The notes: generated from the letters alone by a model not told the origin. 64,000 bases of DNA from Trichobilharzia regenti (GCA_944472135.2 CALYDD020000299.1:124001-188000); one strand, 5' to 3'; shown: positions 24,328 to 35,399, counted from the first letter of the stretch. Numbers and translations: made by a program.

Positions 24328-24525
24328 GTGCGTCGGTAGCACAGTGGTTAGGACTCTCGCCGACCATGCAAATGGTCAAGGTTTCAAACACCCGCCGACG
24401 CACACCTGATATCTATGGTCGGCCTGCAAAATTTGGGCTACCGATATCCATACTGATAATTCCATACTTGTACCAAAAATACAGTGTGGAATCAAGCTGT
24501 AATCAAAAATAAAAAAAATAAAAAT
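24328..24525 (+). repeat. tRNA-derived SINE-like element
   Basis: 24328-24403 folds like a tRNA: a perfect 7-bp acceptor stem (GTGCGTC with GACGCAC), a D-arm region with a box A-like TAGCACAGTGG, an anticodon-arm hairpin (GACCA/TGGTC) and a worn box B-like GGTTTCAAACACC. A non-tRNA body of about 100 bases follows and ends in an A-rich tail (about 24506-24525). The T arm does not pair well and the anticodon loop has 6 nt, so it is not a functional tRNA gene. Confidence 0.7.
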
Positions 24526-25600
24526 GTTGATCAACATCTGAGGAACGATTGACTGTTCTACTGATAATGGCAGCGAATTTAGAAAATCAACATGTTGATA
24601 AGAAAAATGTGACAGTGGGATGAATGTAATCATCGCTCAGAGTGCAATAGTTCGCAGAATAAGATTGCTATTGCATACGTGGATAAAAGTGCACTCTGAA
24701 CAATTTTACATTGAACTACCATCATCCGTTTTAGTCACGAGCAATAGCAGACGAGAGAAGCTTATTCGTCTAATGATCGGCTCTCCCGTGATAGATGATG
24801 AGTGAGACAGTGGATATTTCCACGATATTTTGCCCAATACTTTGAGAGGCCGATTACACACTTGTAATCTGTTCGGCCTCTAATATTGTGAGATTAATTA
24901 GGCATAGAATGCATTTTCAACTGTTTATCACACATCACATCAAAAATGTAGCTATATCACAAATAGCTTTATCAGCGTGTGATTTCTGAGGCATTGAAAT
25001 CTCCGACAGAGCATAGTTTCATCGAGTCTATACACATCAGCAACGAATAAATGAACAGTCGTATCATGGAGTTGGCTGTGAACAGCAGTCAACTTGCATG
25101 CATCTGTCAGTGTTCATTCTTATTTGGCTTGTCGTAGCTCCCACAATTCCATTTCTCACTGAATGCATTCATGACCATTATCCACCATCTCGCTGAATAC
25201 TCGTGGACATTGCATAGACACTGTGCAGTACTGGTCAACATTTATCTGAGTATAAGCTTCACAGCATTTCCACGATATTTTCACTGCATTCGTGGCAAAT
25301 GGCATCGAGAATGCGTTGGTGTGAGTATGTGTTTATGTCATTACAGATAAATTGAAGCCACTGTGGCGAAAAATCTCTGTGAATTTCAACGGAAATTTTC
25401 TATTTCACAAGAATGCCTTCATATCATCGAACGCGTTCTCACTAGCATATTCCTGGCAGCACTAAGAATACGAAAACATTCGAGGTGTTGTTTTAAATTT
25501 GACTTGCAAATCTCAGGGAGAGAAGAACACCTCATGCAACGAAATATCATCTTGAGTTTCATGCAGTGAAATGAATTCATGCACATCTCTGTGTTTTATC
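24526..25600. other. no gene recognised
   Basis: AT-rich sequence with short non-conserved ORFs. Its right part is distantly inverted-homologous to about 28240-29000, the outer, diverged extension of inverted repeat 2. Confidence 0.45.
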
Positions 25601-26208
25601 AATTTCGCGACAGTATGAGGACAACATAAACAAGTGTAAATGGCACACGCGACACGACTTTACACAAAGTCCTACTGTCAATCAGTCGAGAGAACTCAAT
25701 ATATGCTGACTTAAATAACTCGACAAATACGATGTTATTGAGGAATCAAGTAAAGATTCCTCCTCATACACCATGATTTCCAGGCGACTTAGTGGAAAAT
25801 TTCTTCGGCGCCTTATTACGAAAAAGTTGAGAATTCGCGAAACATAAACGGTTAATAATACACAAAATCATAAAACACAACTGCCGCGGATTTCAGGTCT
25901 CACACCGATTTCACACAGCACAACACCACGACATATCTAAAACATGTGAAATCACACTCATCACCAAGACGCTACATTGAGGGTCGAGTATATAACTCCT
26001 ACTCTATCATACCCCCGAAATATTCACATCCACTATTTGTCAAACAAATATCAGTGAGCGGAAATCGGAATGCAAAACAAGATGAATGGACGAATATGTT
26101 TATTATTACTATATCACAGAATACAAAGTAATCGGAATCAATGTTCAAATCCTTCGGACTGCATGCAATACAAACACGGGTGTTGAGAATCTCAGGCTCA
26201 CTGACTAC

Positions 26209-26450
26209 CTCCCATATCGGAACGGGTCCTTTGAACCTAGTGGTAAAATGGAAGACACAAAAGACATTGAAAGCATTTAACACACAGCGAGTTCATATCA
26301 AAGACAGTCAGTCAGCTAGTTGAGCTTGAATCACTCACGTTTGTCGATTGGAAGAGTTTCGTGTACCACAGCGGCAAACACTGTGATCAGTTGGATGACG
26401 AAGATGACGACACCGATAGCCAATCTATTTCGCTGACACTTCGACTGCAT
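26209..26450 (-). CDS. candidate secreted-peptide gene, first two exons, left copy
   Basis: ATG at 26450. Exon 1 (26450-26339) encodes 37 residues: a short basic start (MQSKCQRNRLA) and a hydrophobic stretch (IGVVIFVIQLITVFAAVV) typical of a signal peptide, ending in ETLPIDK. A GTGAGT donor follows. A 102-nt intron ends in a pyrimidine-rich tract and TAG. A 28-nt exon 2 (26236-26209) would extend the protein with R-SKDPFRYG. A TATA box lies 61 bases upstream. The signal-peptide exon plus tiny exon recall schistosome micro-exon genes (MEGs), but I cannot assign a family. Later exons are not resolved. Confidence 0.5.
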
Positions 26451-26510
26451 TCTCAGTTCTCCGGATACTGGTGATCAGACTACTATACACGATCATCGTC
26501 ACTCCACCGT

Positions 26511-26517
26511 ATTTATA
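26511..26517 (-). promoter_or_regulatory. TATA box of left secreted-peptide gene
   Basis: TATAAAT on the minus strand, about 61 bases upstream of the ATG at 26450. Mirror of 27314-27320. Confidence 0.55.
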
Positions 26518-26785
26518 CTGTTTTGCTAGGCACCCACCCACTCACTCATGCTGACGTGTTATGTGAGACAGAGAGACACATGTGACATGCAGGTGTGTGT
26601 ATTGAGAGGAGTGGAGATTAGTGGAGCGAATCAGAACAGCTGTGCAGTTCCAATCACACCAATCAAGTCACCTCCCTTCTCACCGATTGTAAGTGAGATC
26701 ACAGCACCTACTGCGAGTGGCCAACAGCGTCCGACATTTATCACCTTCGTCGATGTGGTGGTGCTGTGACTTCGTTTATTGAGCC

Positions 26786-27045
26786 TACAATTGGATCACC
26801 TTTAATGATGCTGTTTCAAGAATATAATTCGAGAACCACTCATTGATTTGCTTCCGATACGATTAGAGCAAATCGTGTTGTATATCAAGAGTACTTTGAA
26901 TCTCCCTCACAAATTTCGCTACCGCATGGGGAGTCAACTATTTACAAATAACCCTGAAAGTATCTAGCCCGTCTTTCACTTAACAACAACCTTCGCCTCG
27001 AACGTAAAATCTCATTTAAACATGCACAGCACACATCTAATATTA
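26786..27045. other. spacer of inverted repeat 2, shared intergenic region
   Basis: 260 bp of unique sequence between the arms. Its right part (about 26930-27040) is similar to 32595-32710, linking this locus to the degenerate paralogous region at 30.7-33.1 kb. Confidence 0.6.
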
Positions 27046-27313
27046 GGCACAATAAACGAAGTCACAGCACCACCACATCGACGAAGGTGATAAATGTCGG
27101 ACGCTGTTGGCCACTCGCAGTAGGTGCTGTGATCTCACTTACAATCGGTGAGAAGGGAGGTGACTTGATTGGTGTGATTGGAACTGCACAGCTGTTCTGA
27201 TTCGCTCCACTAATCTCCACTCCTCTCAATACACACACCTGCATGTCACATGTGTCTCTCTGTCTCACATAACACGTCAGCATGAGTGAGTGGGTGGGTG
27301 CCTAGCAAAACAG

Positions 27314-27320
27314 TATAAAT
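27314..27320 (+). promoter_or_regulatory. TATA box of right secreted-peptide gene
   Basis: TATAAAT 61 bases before the ATG at 27381. It implies a start site near 27345 and a short 5' UTR. Confidence 0.55.
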
Positions 27321-27380
27321 ACGGTGGAGTGACGATGATCGTGTATAGTAGTCTGATCACCAGTATCCGGAGAACTGAGA

Positions 27381-27622
27381 ATGCAGTCGAAGTGTCAGCG
27401 AAATAGATTGGCTATCGGTGTCGTCATCTTCGTCATCCAACTGATCACAGTGTTTGCCGCTGTGGTACACGAAACTCTTCCAATCGACAAACGTGAGTGA
27501 TTCAAGCTCAACTAGCTGACTGACTGTCTTTGATATGAACTCGCTGTGTGTTAAATGCTTTCAATGTCTTTTGTGTCTTCCATTTTACCACTAGGTTCAA
27601 AGGACCCGTTTCGATATGGGAG
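27381..27622 (+). CDS. candidate secreted-peptide gene, first two exons, right copy
   Basis: Same structure as the left copy, transcribed away from it. Exon 1 (27381-27492) encodes the signal-peptide-like 37 residues, then GTGAGT. The intron (27493-27594) ends TTTTACCACTAG. Exon 2 (27595-27622) completes an Arg codon and gives SKDPFRYG. The one base that differs from the left copy inside exon 2 (TTT versus TTC, Phe) is synonymous in this frame. A possible third exon near 28010 is not conserved with the left arm and is not claimed. Host gene, function unknown. Confidence 0.5.
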
Positions 27623-27960
27623 GTAGTCAGTGAGCCTGAGATTCTCAACACCCGTGTTTGTATTGCATGCAGTCCGAAGGATTTGAACATTGATTCCGAT
27701 TACTTTGTATTCTGTGATATAGTAATAATAAACATATTCGTCCATTCATCTTGTTTTGCATTCCGATTTCCGCTCACTGATATTTGTTTGACAAATAGTG
27801 GATGTGAATATTTCGGGGGTATGATAGAGTAGGAGTTATATACTCGACCCTCAATGTAGCGTCTTGGTGATGAGTGTGATTTCACATGTTTTAGATATGT
27901 CGTGGTGTTGTGCTGTGTGAAGTCGGAGGGAGTTCTGAAATCCCTGGCAGTTGTGTTGCA

Positions 27961-30060
27961 TGAGTAGATGTATTAGAAATCCTTTTACTTTTCAGGAATT
28001 TTAATCATAGTCAAATGAGATGCTGAATAATTTTTCTGTGAATCTACTGGTAATCAGGGTGTATGAGGAGGAATCTTTACTCGATTCATGAATGACATCT
28101 TACATGTGGAGTGATCTCATTCAGTCTTTACTGAGTTCTCTCGATTGCTTGACATTAGCATTTTTGTACAGTCGTATTGACTGCGCAATGTACACTTGTT
28201 GATTTTGGCCTCTTATTGTATTGCGATTGATAAGACACAGACACGAGCACGACTTAATTTCACTGCATCATTCTCTAGAAAATATTTCGCTAGAGCGCGT
28301 CTTTCTCACTCTGACATTTGACATTGGATGCATATCAGCTTAATTGTATTGACATTAAAGTGGATGCGGCATAGTGTAACTGAATTCTTTCGGAAGTACG
28401 CCGTGAAACAGCATGATTATTAATTTCAGTCAGTGTGTTGATCATAATCTATATGAAGTTGATTGAGCATCTGACGTGATTAGAAGAGCGACTAACTCTG
28501 AAGCTGTCAACGACACGACATTATTCACTCCCTCACAACTCGGCTAATTAAGCACCTGTGAACTGAGGTGAATCTGAGAGGCTCTCACATGAATGAGAAA
28601 CAAGCAAACAGTGTTCAAAGGCGTCAGCGTTCGAAATTCGGACTGACGTGTGTAGTTTATATGAGGAGAGTTCGGGATAATTGCTAATACAGAATACACC
28701 ATTGATGATATTCAGTTGCATCCGTTAACTACATTGTGTCTAGCGAACTTTCCGTGGTCTCATTCGGTATGAGATGTGTTCACTGCAAACTGGAGTGCGT
28801 GACTGATGAATTCCAGCAGTGAAGATAATCGAATATGCATATGTCTTACCAGTTGTCACATCTCCACAGTAATTAAGGAAGAAGAATGTGAGCAGAATCA
28901 TTTATTTGCAACTGGAGGCCAGAGAATTATTTACTGGTGATTTGTGGTGCTCCAAAGATTGAACCATGATTTCTCTATGTCTTTGGTCTCACAGTGAATA
29001 AATGGACACATGTCGAAGATGTATTAGTTTATGTCCAGTGTTGATGACCGCGTGGGCCTAATCAACTACATTTCAATCCACAATCACTTGAAAGTTTGTC
29101 AGGTGAGTCATTTCAAAAGTAAGTCATCCAGAAAAGAATCATTATGAATTCATTCCTTTAGAGAAGGGTGGTCATTTACATGTATTTGGAAGCCTGATCA
29201 CAGAAGTATTGGAAACATCCGATTTCACATTAAAGATACAGATTGGTAGTACGCGAGTCCATTTAAACAATGGAGAATGGACAACTGCTGTGAGCCAAAC
29301 TTGTTCCTCCGCACTATTTCTTCATGTCTTCTTGAGTTTCTATGTCTCGTCCTGAAAGGCAATGTCAATATCTATCCTCGTGGGCGTGGTACTGAAGAAG
29401 TGATTTGAGGCTTTGACTTGCGAATAGATTTTGTGGACTATGATAGGTCATGATTCCATTGTGAATTGAATATCTCTTGACAAATTCTCACGGTGTTATA
29501 TGCAACGGTTTTGAACAATGAAATGTGCTTGAATCGTCATCAGTAAATAATACTGCATGACACTGTGAGAGTTTATCAAAATATATTCTCTCCAAAATGG
29601 AATTAAATTGAGGCCATTTCTGTACAAGTGTGTTGAGTTATCACAACGCTGTTTCAAGAATGATGAGACAGAAATACTGAAAGGGTACTTCCTCGGTAGG
29701 TTGATGAAAATCCACACTGATTTCCAAGGGAATCGCGAATATCCCTTCAACCTAGACATTCCACTTCAACTTCCAAAATAGAATGACGAATGAGTTTGTG
29801 CAATGTAGCTTTGCATTGCGTTGTGTAATGCACTTAAGTATAAGGCAACAATTACGCTGACGATTGTCACCACTGCGCATACTTGTGTGCACAGCCAAAA
29901 CAGAAACATGTCAACAGACAAGTCGATCACTAGTTATGTAGACTAGTTTATCTCCATGAATTTAATTTAATTTGAGATTTTCCTGTCGATTGATTGGACA
30001 GAAGTGCTTGGTCTCAGGTTGACATAAGCCTCGGTGGGAACATCATCACTCACTGAGAAA
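27961..30060. other. downstream of right secreted-peptide gene, no exon established
   Basis: The first 300 bases keep weak inverted homology to 25560-25870. No long ORF is convincing. Further micro-exons could be hidden here, but they are too short to identify from sequence alone. Confidence 0.45.
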
Positions 30061-30063
30061 TGC

Positions 30064-30125
30064 AGGTACATCCAGATGAAGAGTCCCAAATAGGACGAAA
30101 TGCGCGTTTTCCTGGATTCCACTGC
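30064..30125 (+). ncRNA. degenerate hammerhead ribozyme of SM-alpha SINE type
   Basis: Stem I: TCCAG (30071-30075) pairs with CTGGA (30112-30116). Stem II is a hairpin GTCC/GGAC closed by a CAAATAG loop (30083-30096). GAAA follows at 30097-30100, then a short GC-rich stem III and the cleavage-site C. Schistosomes carry this ribozyme in SM-alpha retroposons. The CUGAUGA core is altered: the first C (30076) is A and U7 is A, and stem III has extra T residues. It should be inactive or very weak. Confidence 0.8.
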
Positions 30126-30689
30126 TAGTCACCATACACAAATTAAATTCTATTTCCATGAATGTTTATTTCGAGACAAGCTTGAATCCACCCATGCATG
30201 ATAGACTGGCTGAGCATGAACACAAAGAGACTTCCCAGTTCACTGATACAATGAGGGGTGTGAAGATTTATGACAAATCCTTGGCGTCTATGCTCTCACT
30301 CGTAGATGCCATTGCGAGTTTACTCTAGTCATCTGAATGGCATTACGTAAGAAAATGACGAAATAAGCGAAGTGCTAGAGGTATGCGTTGAAGATAAACA
30401 ATTTCCTTTCATTAGTGTACTTTGCTAAGGGACTGATGAAGTAAAAATAATAAGTCCTCTGAGATCTGTTCGTGCTGGCTCATCCACGGGAAATATGGAA
30501 TGAAAGGAAATGCACAGCGCAGAGTCTACAGACCTAGGGTTTACCATAACTAACCACTCAATCGCTAGCTGAGTCAATACCTACATGTAGAATCAGTACC
30601 GCTCAACTTCACTTTCAACCAGAGTAGGTGAAACCGACAACCCTCGCTTTGTTTTGTGCCACGTAATTTCGTTACAAAACCAGGAGGAA
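30126..30689. other. probable SINE 3' flank, otherwise nothing recognised
   Basis: Sequence just after the hammerhead (ACTGCTAGTCACCATACACA) continues the SM-alpha-type 3' region for a few tens of bases. The rest has no recognisable feature. Confidence 0.4.
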
Positions 30690-31020
30690 ACAACTTATAA
30701 ATTGCTGTTTCAAGAGACTTCGTTGATGTGAGTTGTGCAGGAGGCACTTTGATTTCCCTCCAAATGACCAACTCAGATCGAAATACAACTTTTATTGTAA
30801 TGGCTCTGGTTAAGACTGAAATATTTGAAATTCACTCAGTGTGTTCACAATGTACCTACAGCATGCCTCTGTTTCTGCTGAGTAACGCATTCTTCTATCT
30901 TTCTTCTACTCGATGTCATAACTCCTCCTCTTTTAAACCTACACTATTTCTTGACAGAAGATGTGTGAATTTCATAGTTCTTACTAGGGGGATACGTATC
31001 TAGCGATTGGTAGAAGCGAC
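30690..31020 (+). repeat. paralogue of inverted repeat 1 arm segment
   Basis: Clearly similar, in the same orientation, to about 16750-17090 in the right arm (for example the CAAGAGACTTCGTTGATG and TGACCAACTCAGA stretches), with more divergence than the arms show to each other. Confidence 0.7.
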
Positions 31021-32029
31021 ACCCAGTCAAGCTCATAACGACAAGGATTCAATTTTATGCAAGAACCGATGCAGATTATTCGTCCTGTTCACTCACATTG
31101 AAATTCGAACATGTTTCTAAAGACTAAGAGATGTTCTGCCTACGAAACGCCGCCAGAAGCAAGCCAGATTCATGAGAATTGAATCATGTCATGATAAGCT
31201 CACCATGATACACGTCAACCTATGAATGAGAACAGAATGCTTGTTAACTGTCTACCACAAATTCTTAGGCAACCAGGAAGCCTAAGACAGCGTAGACCAA
31301 CGATGTAGCAAATAGGAATTAATTCAACAATTCGGAGTTCTCTCAACCAGCCAACCCACCTATTCAATAGCTAGATTACAACGTCAATTACAAAGTGGTT
31401 TATATCATGAAACTCAGTGAAGTTTTTGAAATGAGGACATGAGTTGACTTGGCGCTGATGACCTCTATCTGCTGTGACCTGAATCCTCCAGAAGACGCGA
31501 AGGAGTGAGAAGGCGTGTATGCATATCACAGACAAATGACGCTAGTTGGTGTGGACTAGGTGGAAGACTGATGTGTAATGTGGTGTCACCTGAAGTCGAG
31601 TAGAATCATGTGGACACGACTGAGGTTAGGAAAATATCTCACTGCAAACAACATTAGCAACTGGAAGCTGTCACCTCAAGACATGAAATATCTGCTACAT
31701 GTAATTGAGACAAAAGTATTATTATATCCGTAAATATAACAGCGCTCAAGGAAGAACCAAAATTAAGTGATAGATTCCGTTGTTGGTTGTTGTGCATAAG
31801 ACCCTCCAATGCAAATAACTGATACGCATCTTCATCACAATATTTACTGTTTTGGCGCTTAAATCTGAGTGTATGTGCAGCACTCTATTGAAGGGAAATG
31901 CACACTCCAGCTGTGACTTGACATAAATAAATATGTACATAACTCCTATTGAGAATTGAGACAGTTCTCCAATATCACTTTATAGGCATAGCAGCACCTT
32001 GAACAGCTTCTTATCATTCTTGAGAGTTT
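31021..32029. other. no gene recognised
   Basis: Short ORFs only, with no recognisable domain or repeat. Confidence 0.4.
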
Positions 32030-32480
32030 TATTTGCTTGTATCAGCTCGAAATTGATGTGTTTCTGTGGTTTATTCTTCTAAGAGCCTCATGAACTGGTC
32101 AGAATGATGCTCGTGCTCACTGACTTCCAAATACCAGATTTGTTTTCGATACAAGAAACACAATCAACTGCCTACAACATCCAGTCAAATGTCTACGATC
32201 AGCTTATCTTAACAACTATCTTGCTTCTAAAAGACGAAAATTAAATAAAACAAATGAGCGGCACGACAATTATACCACATATTTCGCAATGATAATAACA
32301 ATTGACACATATCATTTCTTTTATGTCTTTGAGACAGTGGAGTTTGTGTGATTTTCAGTAGTGTCATGAGGTCAGTCTGTCTCGACACACCTGATAGTCT
32401 GGTGGTAGCCTAAATTTGTGAATTCCATCAGTGGTTAGTATTGTCCCTGTGAATCGATGAGTTGTTCAGTTCAGATATTC
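32030..32480 (+). repeat. second paralogue of inverted repeat 1 arm segment
   Basis: Matches the left arm at about 10030-10480 in the same orientation, including the CTGTCTCGACACACCTGAT stretch. It therefore corresponds to the opposite orientation relative to the 30690 segment, so this region is a rearranged mosaic and not a simple third arm. Confidence 0.7.
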
Positions 32481-32799
32481 ACATAATATTTTATTGACTT
32501 TATCTTCGCCTATAATTCATGAAAACAAGGTAACACTTGTGAGAATACCAGCATGTACATAAGCCACCAGGATCGCAGAAATCTTAATCGGAACCAACTA
32601 TTCACAACTTTGACTAAAATACCCTGAAAATATCTGGCCTCTTTTTCGCCTAACAACAACCTTCGACTCAAACGCGAAATCGGATTCCAATGCACACATC
32701 ACACCCACTTGTAAACAGATATTTCTCAGGGTTGAAAATATTCAACTCACATTCCTGGGATGTTTGATGTACAGTGGGGCAGTTTCGACATATTCACGA

Positions 32800-33080
32800 A
32801 ATATATACATTCGTGTATATTATTTCTAATCCACGCTGGAGTGAGTTCACTTCTTTGACTGAAAAATGTTGTCCGTTAACAGTTTTGTTTCTGTGAATAA
32901 GCAACACTTTGAAATGGAGATATACGTCTCACATTTCCGAGTTCCTATCTGTTTGTTCGGAAATAATGCTGTCAGTACCATTATTATTCATTTTGGCTTT
33001 CCTCCTTCTTCATATCTGTGATTAGAATATGCCTCCTCAATCTTGCAATTTCTAGCATTGTCATTTATTACAGTCTCCCT
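32800..33080 (+). repeat. paralogue of the Gypsy insertion site (empty-site candidate)
   Basis: Resembles 19420-19580 and then, without the 4.1 kb Gypsy element, 23702-23780 (CATTATTATTCATTTTGGCTT followed by TTCTTCAT... and GCAATTTCTAGCATTGTCAT). Confidence 0.6.
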
Positions 33081-33089
33081 CTGAGAAGG

Positions 33090-34300
33090 ATGTGCAGAAT
33101 TCATCTCACTGGCGCCCAGGAAAATGGAGATGCAGGCTGCTGGACACAAAGTCTAGAGGGGGAGCAGATATGAAATCAGACCACCATCTAGTTCAAGGTG
33201 AAGCTGAAAGCCTTCAAAGCAACTCGGGATACGAACTCTTGGCATCATCATCGAACAGTGTACCGAATGGCAGTCAACGTTATTCTTCGTCGACTTTGAA
33301 AAAGAACTCGACACCGCTGACAGAGAGCAATTTATAAACTATTTCAACACTATGGAGTGCAGTGCCATACCCCATATCAACTTCATTCAACAGTTGGCTG
33401 TATGACTATATCAAGTGTCAAGTGATCCACAATGGTAACCTCAGCGAGAGCTTTGAAGTGAAGGCAGGAAGAATTAAGACAACACTGCCTATTATCACCG
33501 ACGACATTCCTATTTGAAGTGGACTGAATCACGCGTCAGACTGCGGCGAGCAAGAAGACAGATATACGCTGAATCGATAGGAGGACTCTCCAAGATCTGG
33601 ATTTCGAGGCAGACGATTTATGCGTATGTGTGTATGACACAAGAACTAGAAGACCAGCAGGCGAAAACCAAAACCTTGCAGAAGTATCAGACAGCGAAGA
33701 CAGGTGTCCAAGTGAACATACAGCGAACGTAAACAATGAAGATAACCAACCAACCAATGAAGCAACAACCAGCACCAATCACTACGAACGAGAGAAGTCT
33801 GGAAGACGTTACTTCTTTCACTTATCTAGGAAGCATTGTTTCAACTACCGACGGAACGAATGAAGATGTCGCAGTCAGCCAGAACTGGAAAGGCAAGGCA
33901 TACCTACTTCAGTCTGAAGTCAGTTCAGAAATACTCTGCACCCCGTAGCATTAAGAACTAGATTCGGATGTTTAACAAAAATGTGAAGTCAGCTGTTCTA
34001 TATGGGTAATAATCTTGAAGAGAACGTCACGAAAAGCATTTCTAGCAGCCAGCTGCAGTCTTTTATCAGCAGTATCCCTCCTTGGCTCCATATTGAAGAT
34101 CAAGCTGCCGACCAGAAAGAATTAGCAACAAGAAACTATTGAGACTAACTAAATAGGGACCTATGGCTAGATAAATTTGCAAGAAGAAACGGCGAAGGAT
34201 TCGTCATAATCTGAGGAGAACCTCAAGTGGAATTGCGTGCCAGGTCAATCCTTGTGTGAGACTCAAATAGGAAACGATAAGTGGGTCGCCCAATGATGAC
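33090..34300 (+). pseudogene. RTE-like non-LTR retrotransposon remnant
   Basis: Broken plus-strand frames follow RTE order: SDHHLVQG (endonuclease SDH motif, about 33180-33195), FFVDFEKELDTADR (RT palm start, about 33280-33330), VCMTQELEDQQAK in the position after the RT DD motif (about 33630), and SLEDVTSFTYLGSIVSTTDG (about 33800-33850), then worn C-terminal sequence. Frameshifts and deletions throughout. It is a different copy from the one in the inverted repeat arms. Confidence 0.8.
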
Positions 34301-34970
34301 ATCGGGGGGTTCGCGTGTCTCGGAGGAGATGAGAGATTTTGGGAAATCCTGGGCTCAGTTAAATGGAACAGCCAAAACAGAACAAAGTGGGAAAGTAGAA
34401 GTAATCTATCTGAGTTTGACAGTGCAGTAGTTTAGGCATCACCCTTGTCATCATAGAACTCGTTATCAGATATCCAGTCTATTTCAGCTTTTGAAATTCA
34501 AATTTAGTTACACGTGGGTTACGCACTTGGCTATTGATCTGTGTGATATTCATTCATTGGAGCCCACAAAGTTATTATTTTTCAATCTCTATATTAGCAT
34601 CACCGGCTGATTCAAAACCAAAGCATTCTACTACACTACCTTTCATAGAAATATCATCGGCATCACAGCATCCGCAAGCTGCCTCTGAGGAGCGCAAGAC
34701 ACAGGAAAATACAAGAATAAACGTGTGGTGAAGAAAAGCTCCTTGTACCTTCTATCATTTTCTGTGAACTCCAGCATCTATCATCAAACTTCTGATAATC
34801 AACATTCAATACAATTCGAATTGGTTATTGAAACTGAATTTGAGTTCACTACAAGGTACCATATTACACACGAGTGTGATACAGTATACAAACCTAAAGT
34901 TGCGTGACTTCCAGGATGTACCCAATCAAATCCACCGCCACTGCCGCACTCATGGCGTCAGCAAGCAGAG
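34301..34970. other. no gene recognised
   Basis: Short ORFs without recognisable motifs. Confidence 0.4.
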
Positions 34971-34974
34971 TACA

Positions 34975-35037
34975 TTAATTATATATATACGAAATTTAAA
35001 TATACATATATATATATATATATTTAAATTTTGTATA
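34975..35037. repeat. AT microsatellite inside a small palindrome
   Basis: TATATA tracts (AT)n flanked by ACGAAATTTAAATATA on one side and TATATTTAAATTTTGT on the other. This forms an AT-rich inverted repeat that could extrude as a hairpin. Confidence 0.7.
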
Positions 35038-35210
35038 AACGGGTAAGTTTACAAGAAATGCACGCCCCTTTTACACGCACGATCAGTAATATTATAAATT
35101 AGAATCATGAAGTATCATAAATTTATACTTTTTCAAAAGCTTAAATTGTTCAATTATTGTACAAGCAGTCAGAACGGGTTCTTATAAATGTTAAATTGTA
35201 AACCACTTAC

Positions 35211-35399
35211 TGAAGTCACCATCGAGGTTGGGCGACAATCCAAACTTCGTTCCGTTTCCTGCTGATAGTTATGGTTGTAGCGGTAAATAATTCCCCAAAA
35301 TAACTGACCACAGCAGTCATCACTGAACATTGGATGCTGACCCACACTGTTTAAGTCGACTTGTTTAGCTGAAGGCTTCTGATCAAGCATCCACATCAT
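35211..35399 (-). CDS. weak candidate first coding exon
   Basis: The ATG at 35399 opens 63 codons ending exactly before GTAAGTGG, a good splice donor. The peptide (MMWMLDQKPSAKQVDLN..., with a DDCCGQLFWG core) has non-biased composition and is not low complexity. I do not recognise a domain. Downstream exons on the minus strand are not identified, and an ORF on the plus strand begins 14 bases away, so chance cannot be excluded. Confidence 0.25.

Larger units (their letters stand above)
25875..26785. repeat. left arm of inverted repeat 2
   Basis: Reverse-complementary to 27046-27960 with a coordinate sum of 53831. The inner part (25915-26781) is almost identical: a 73-residue test frame is identical and a 94-residue one differs once. 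Identity drops sharply outside about 25910, although weaker homology continues to about 25560. Confidence 0.95.
27046..27960. repeat. right arm of inverted repeat 2
   Basis: Mirror of 25875-26785. Homology fades outward between about 27900 and 28250. Confidence 0.95.

Noticed and set aside
24328..24403. Functional tRNA gene
   Set aside because: The acceptor stem is perfect, but the T arm does not pair, box B is worn and the anticodon loop is one base short. The following body and A-rich tail fit a SINE.
26548..26769. 73-codon ORF identical in both arms of inverted repeat 2 (also 27062-27283)
   Set aside because: It lies upstream of the TATA box on the opposite strand of the candidate gene. 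Identity reflects the near-identical arms, not coding constraint.
28011..28064. Third exon of the right secreted-peptide gene
   Set aside because: It has an acceptor-like tract and gives an early stop in frame, but the mirrored region of the left arm does not keep the acceptor or the frame.
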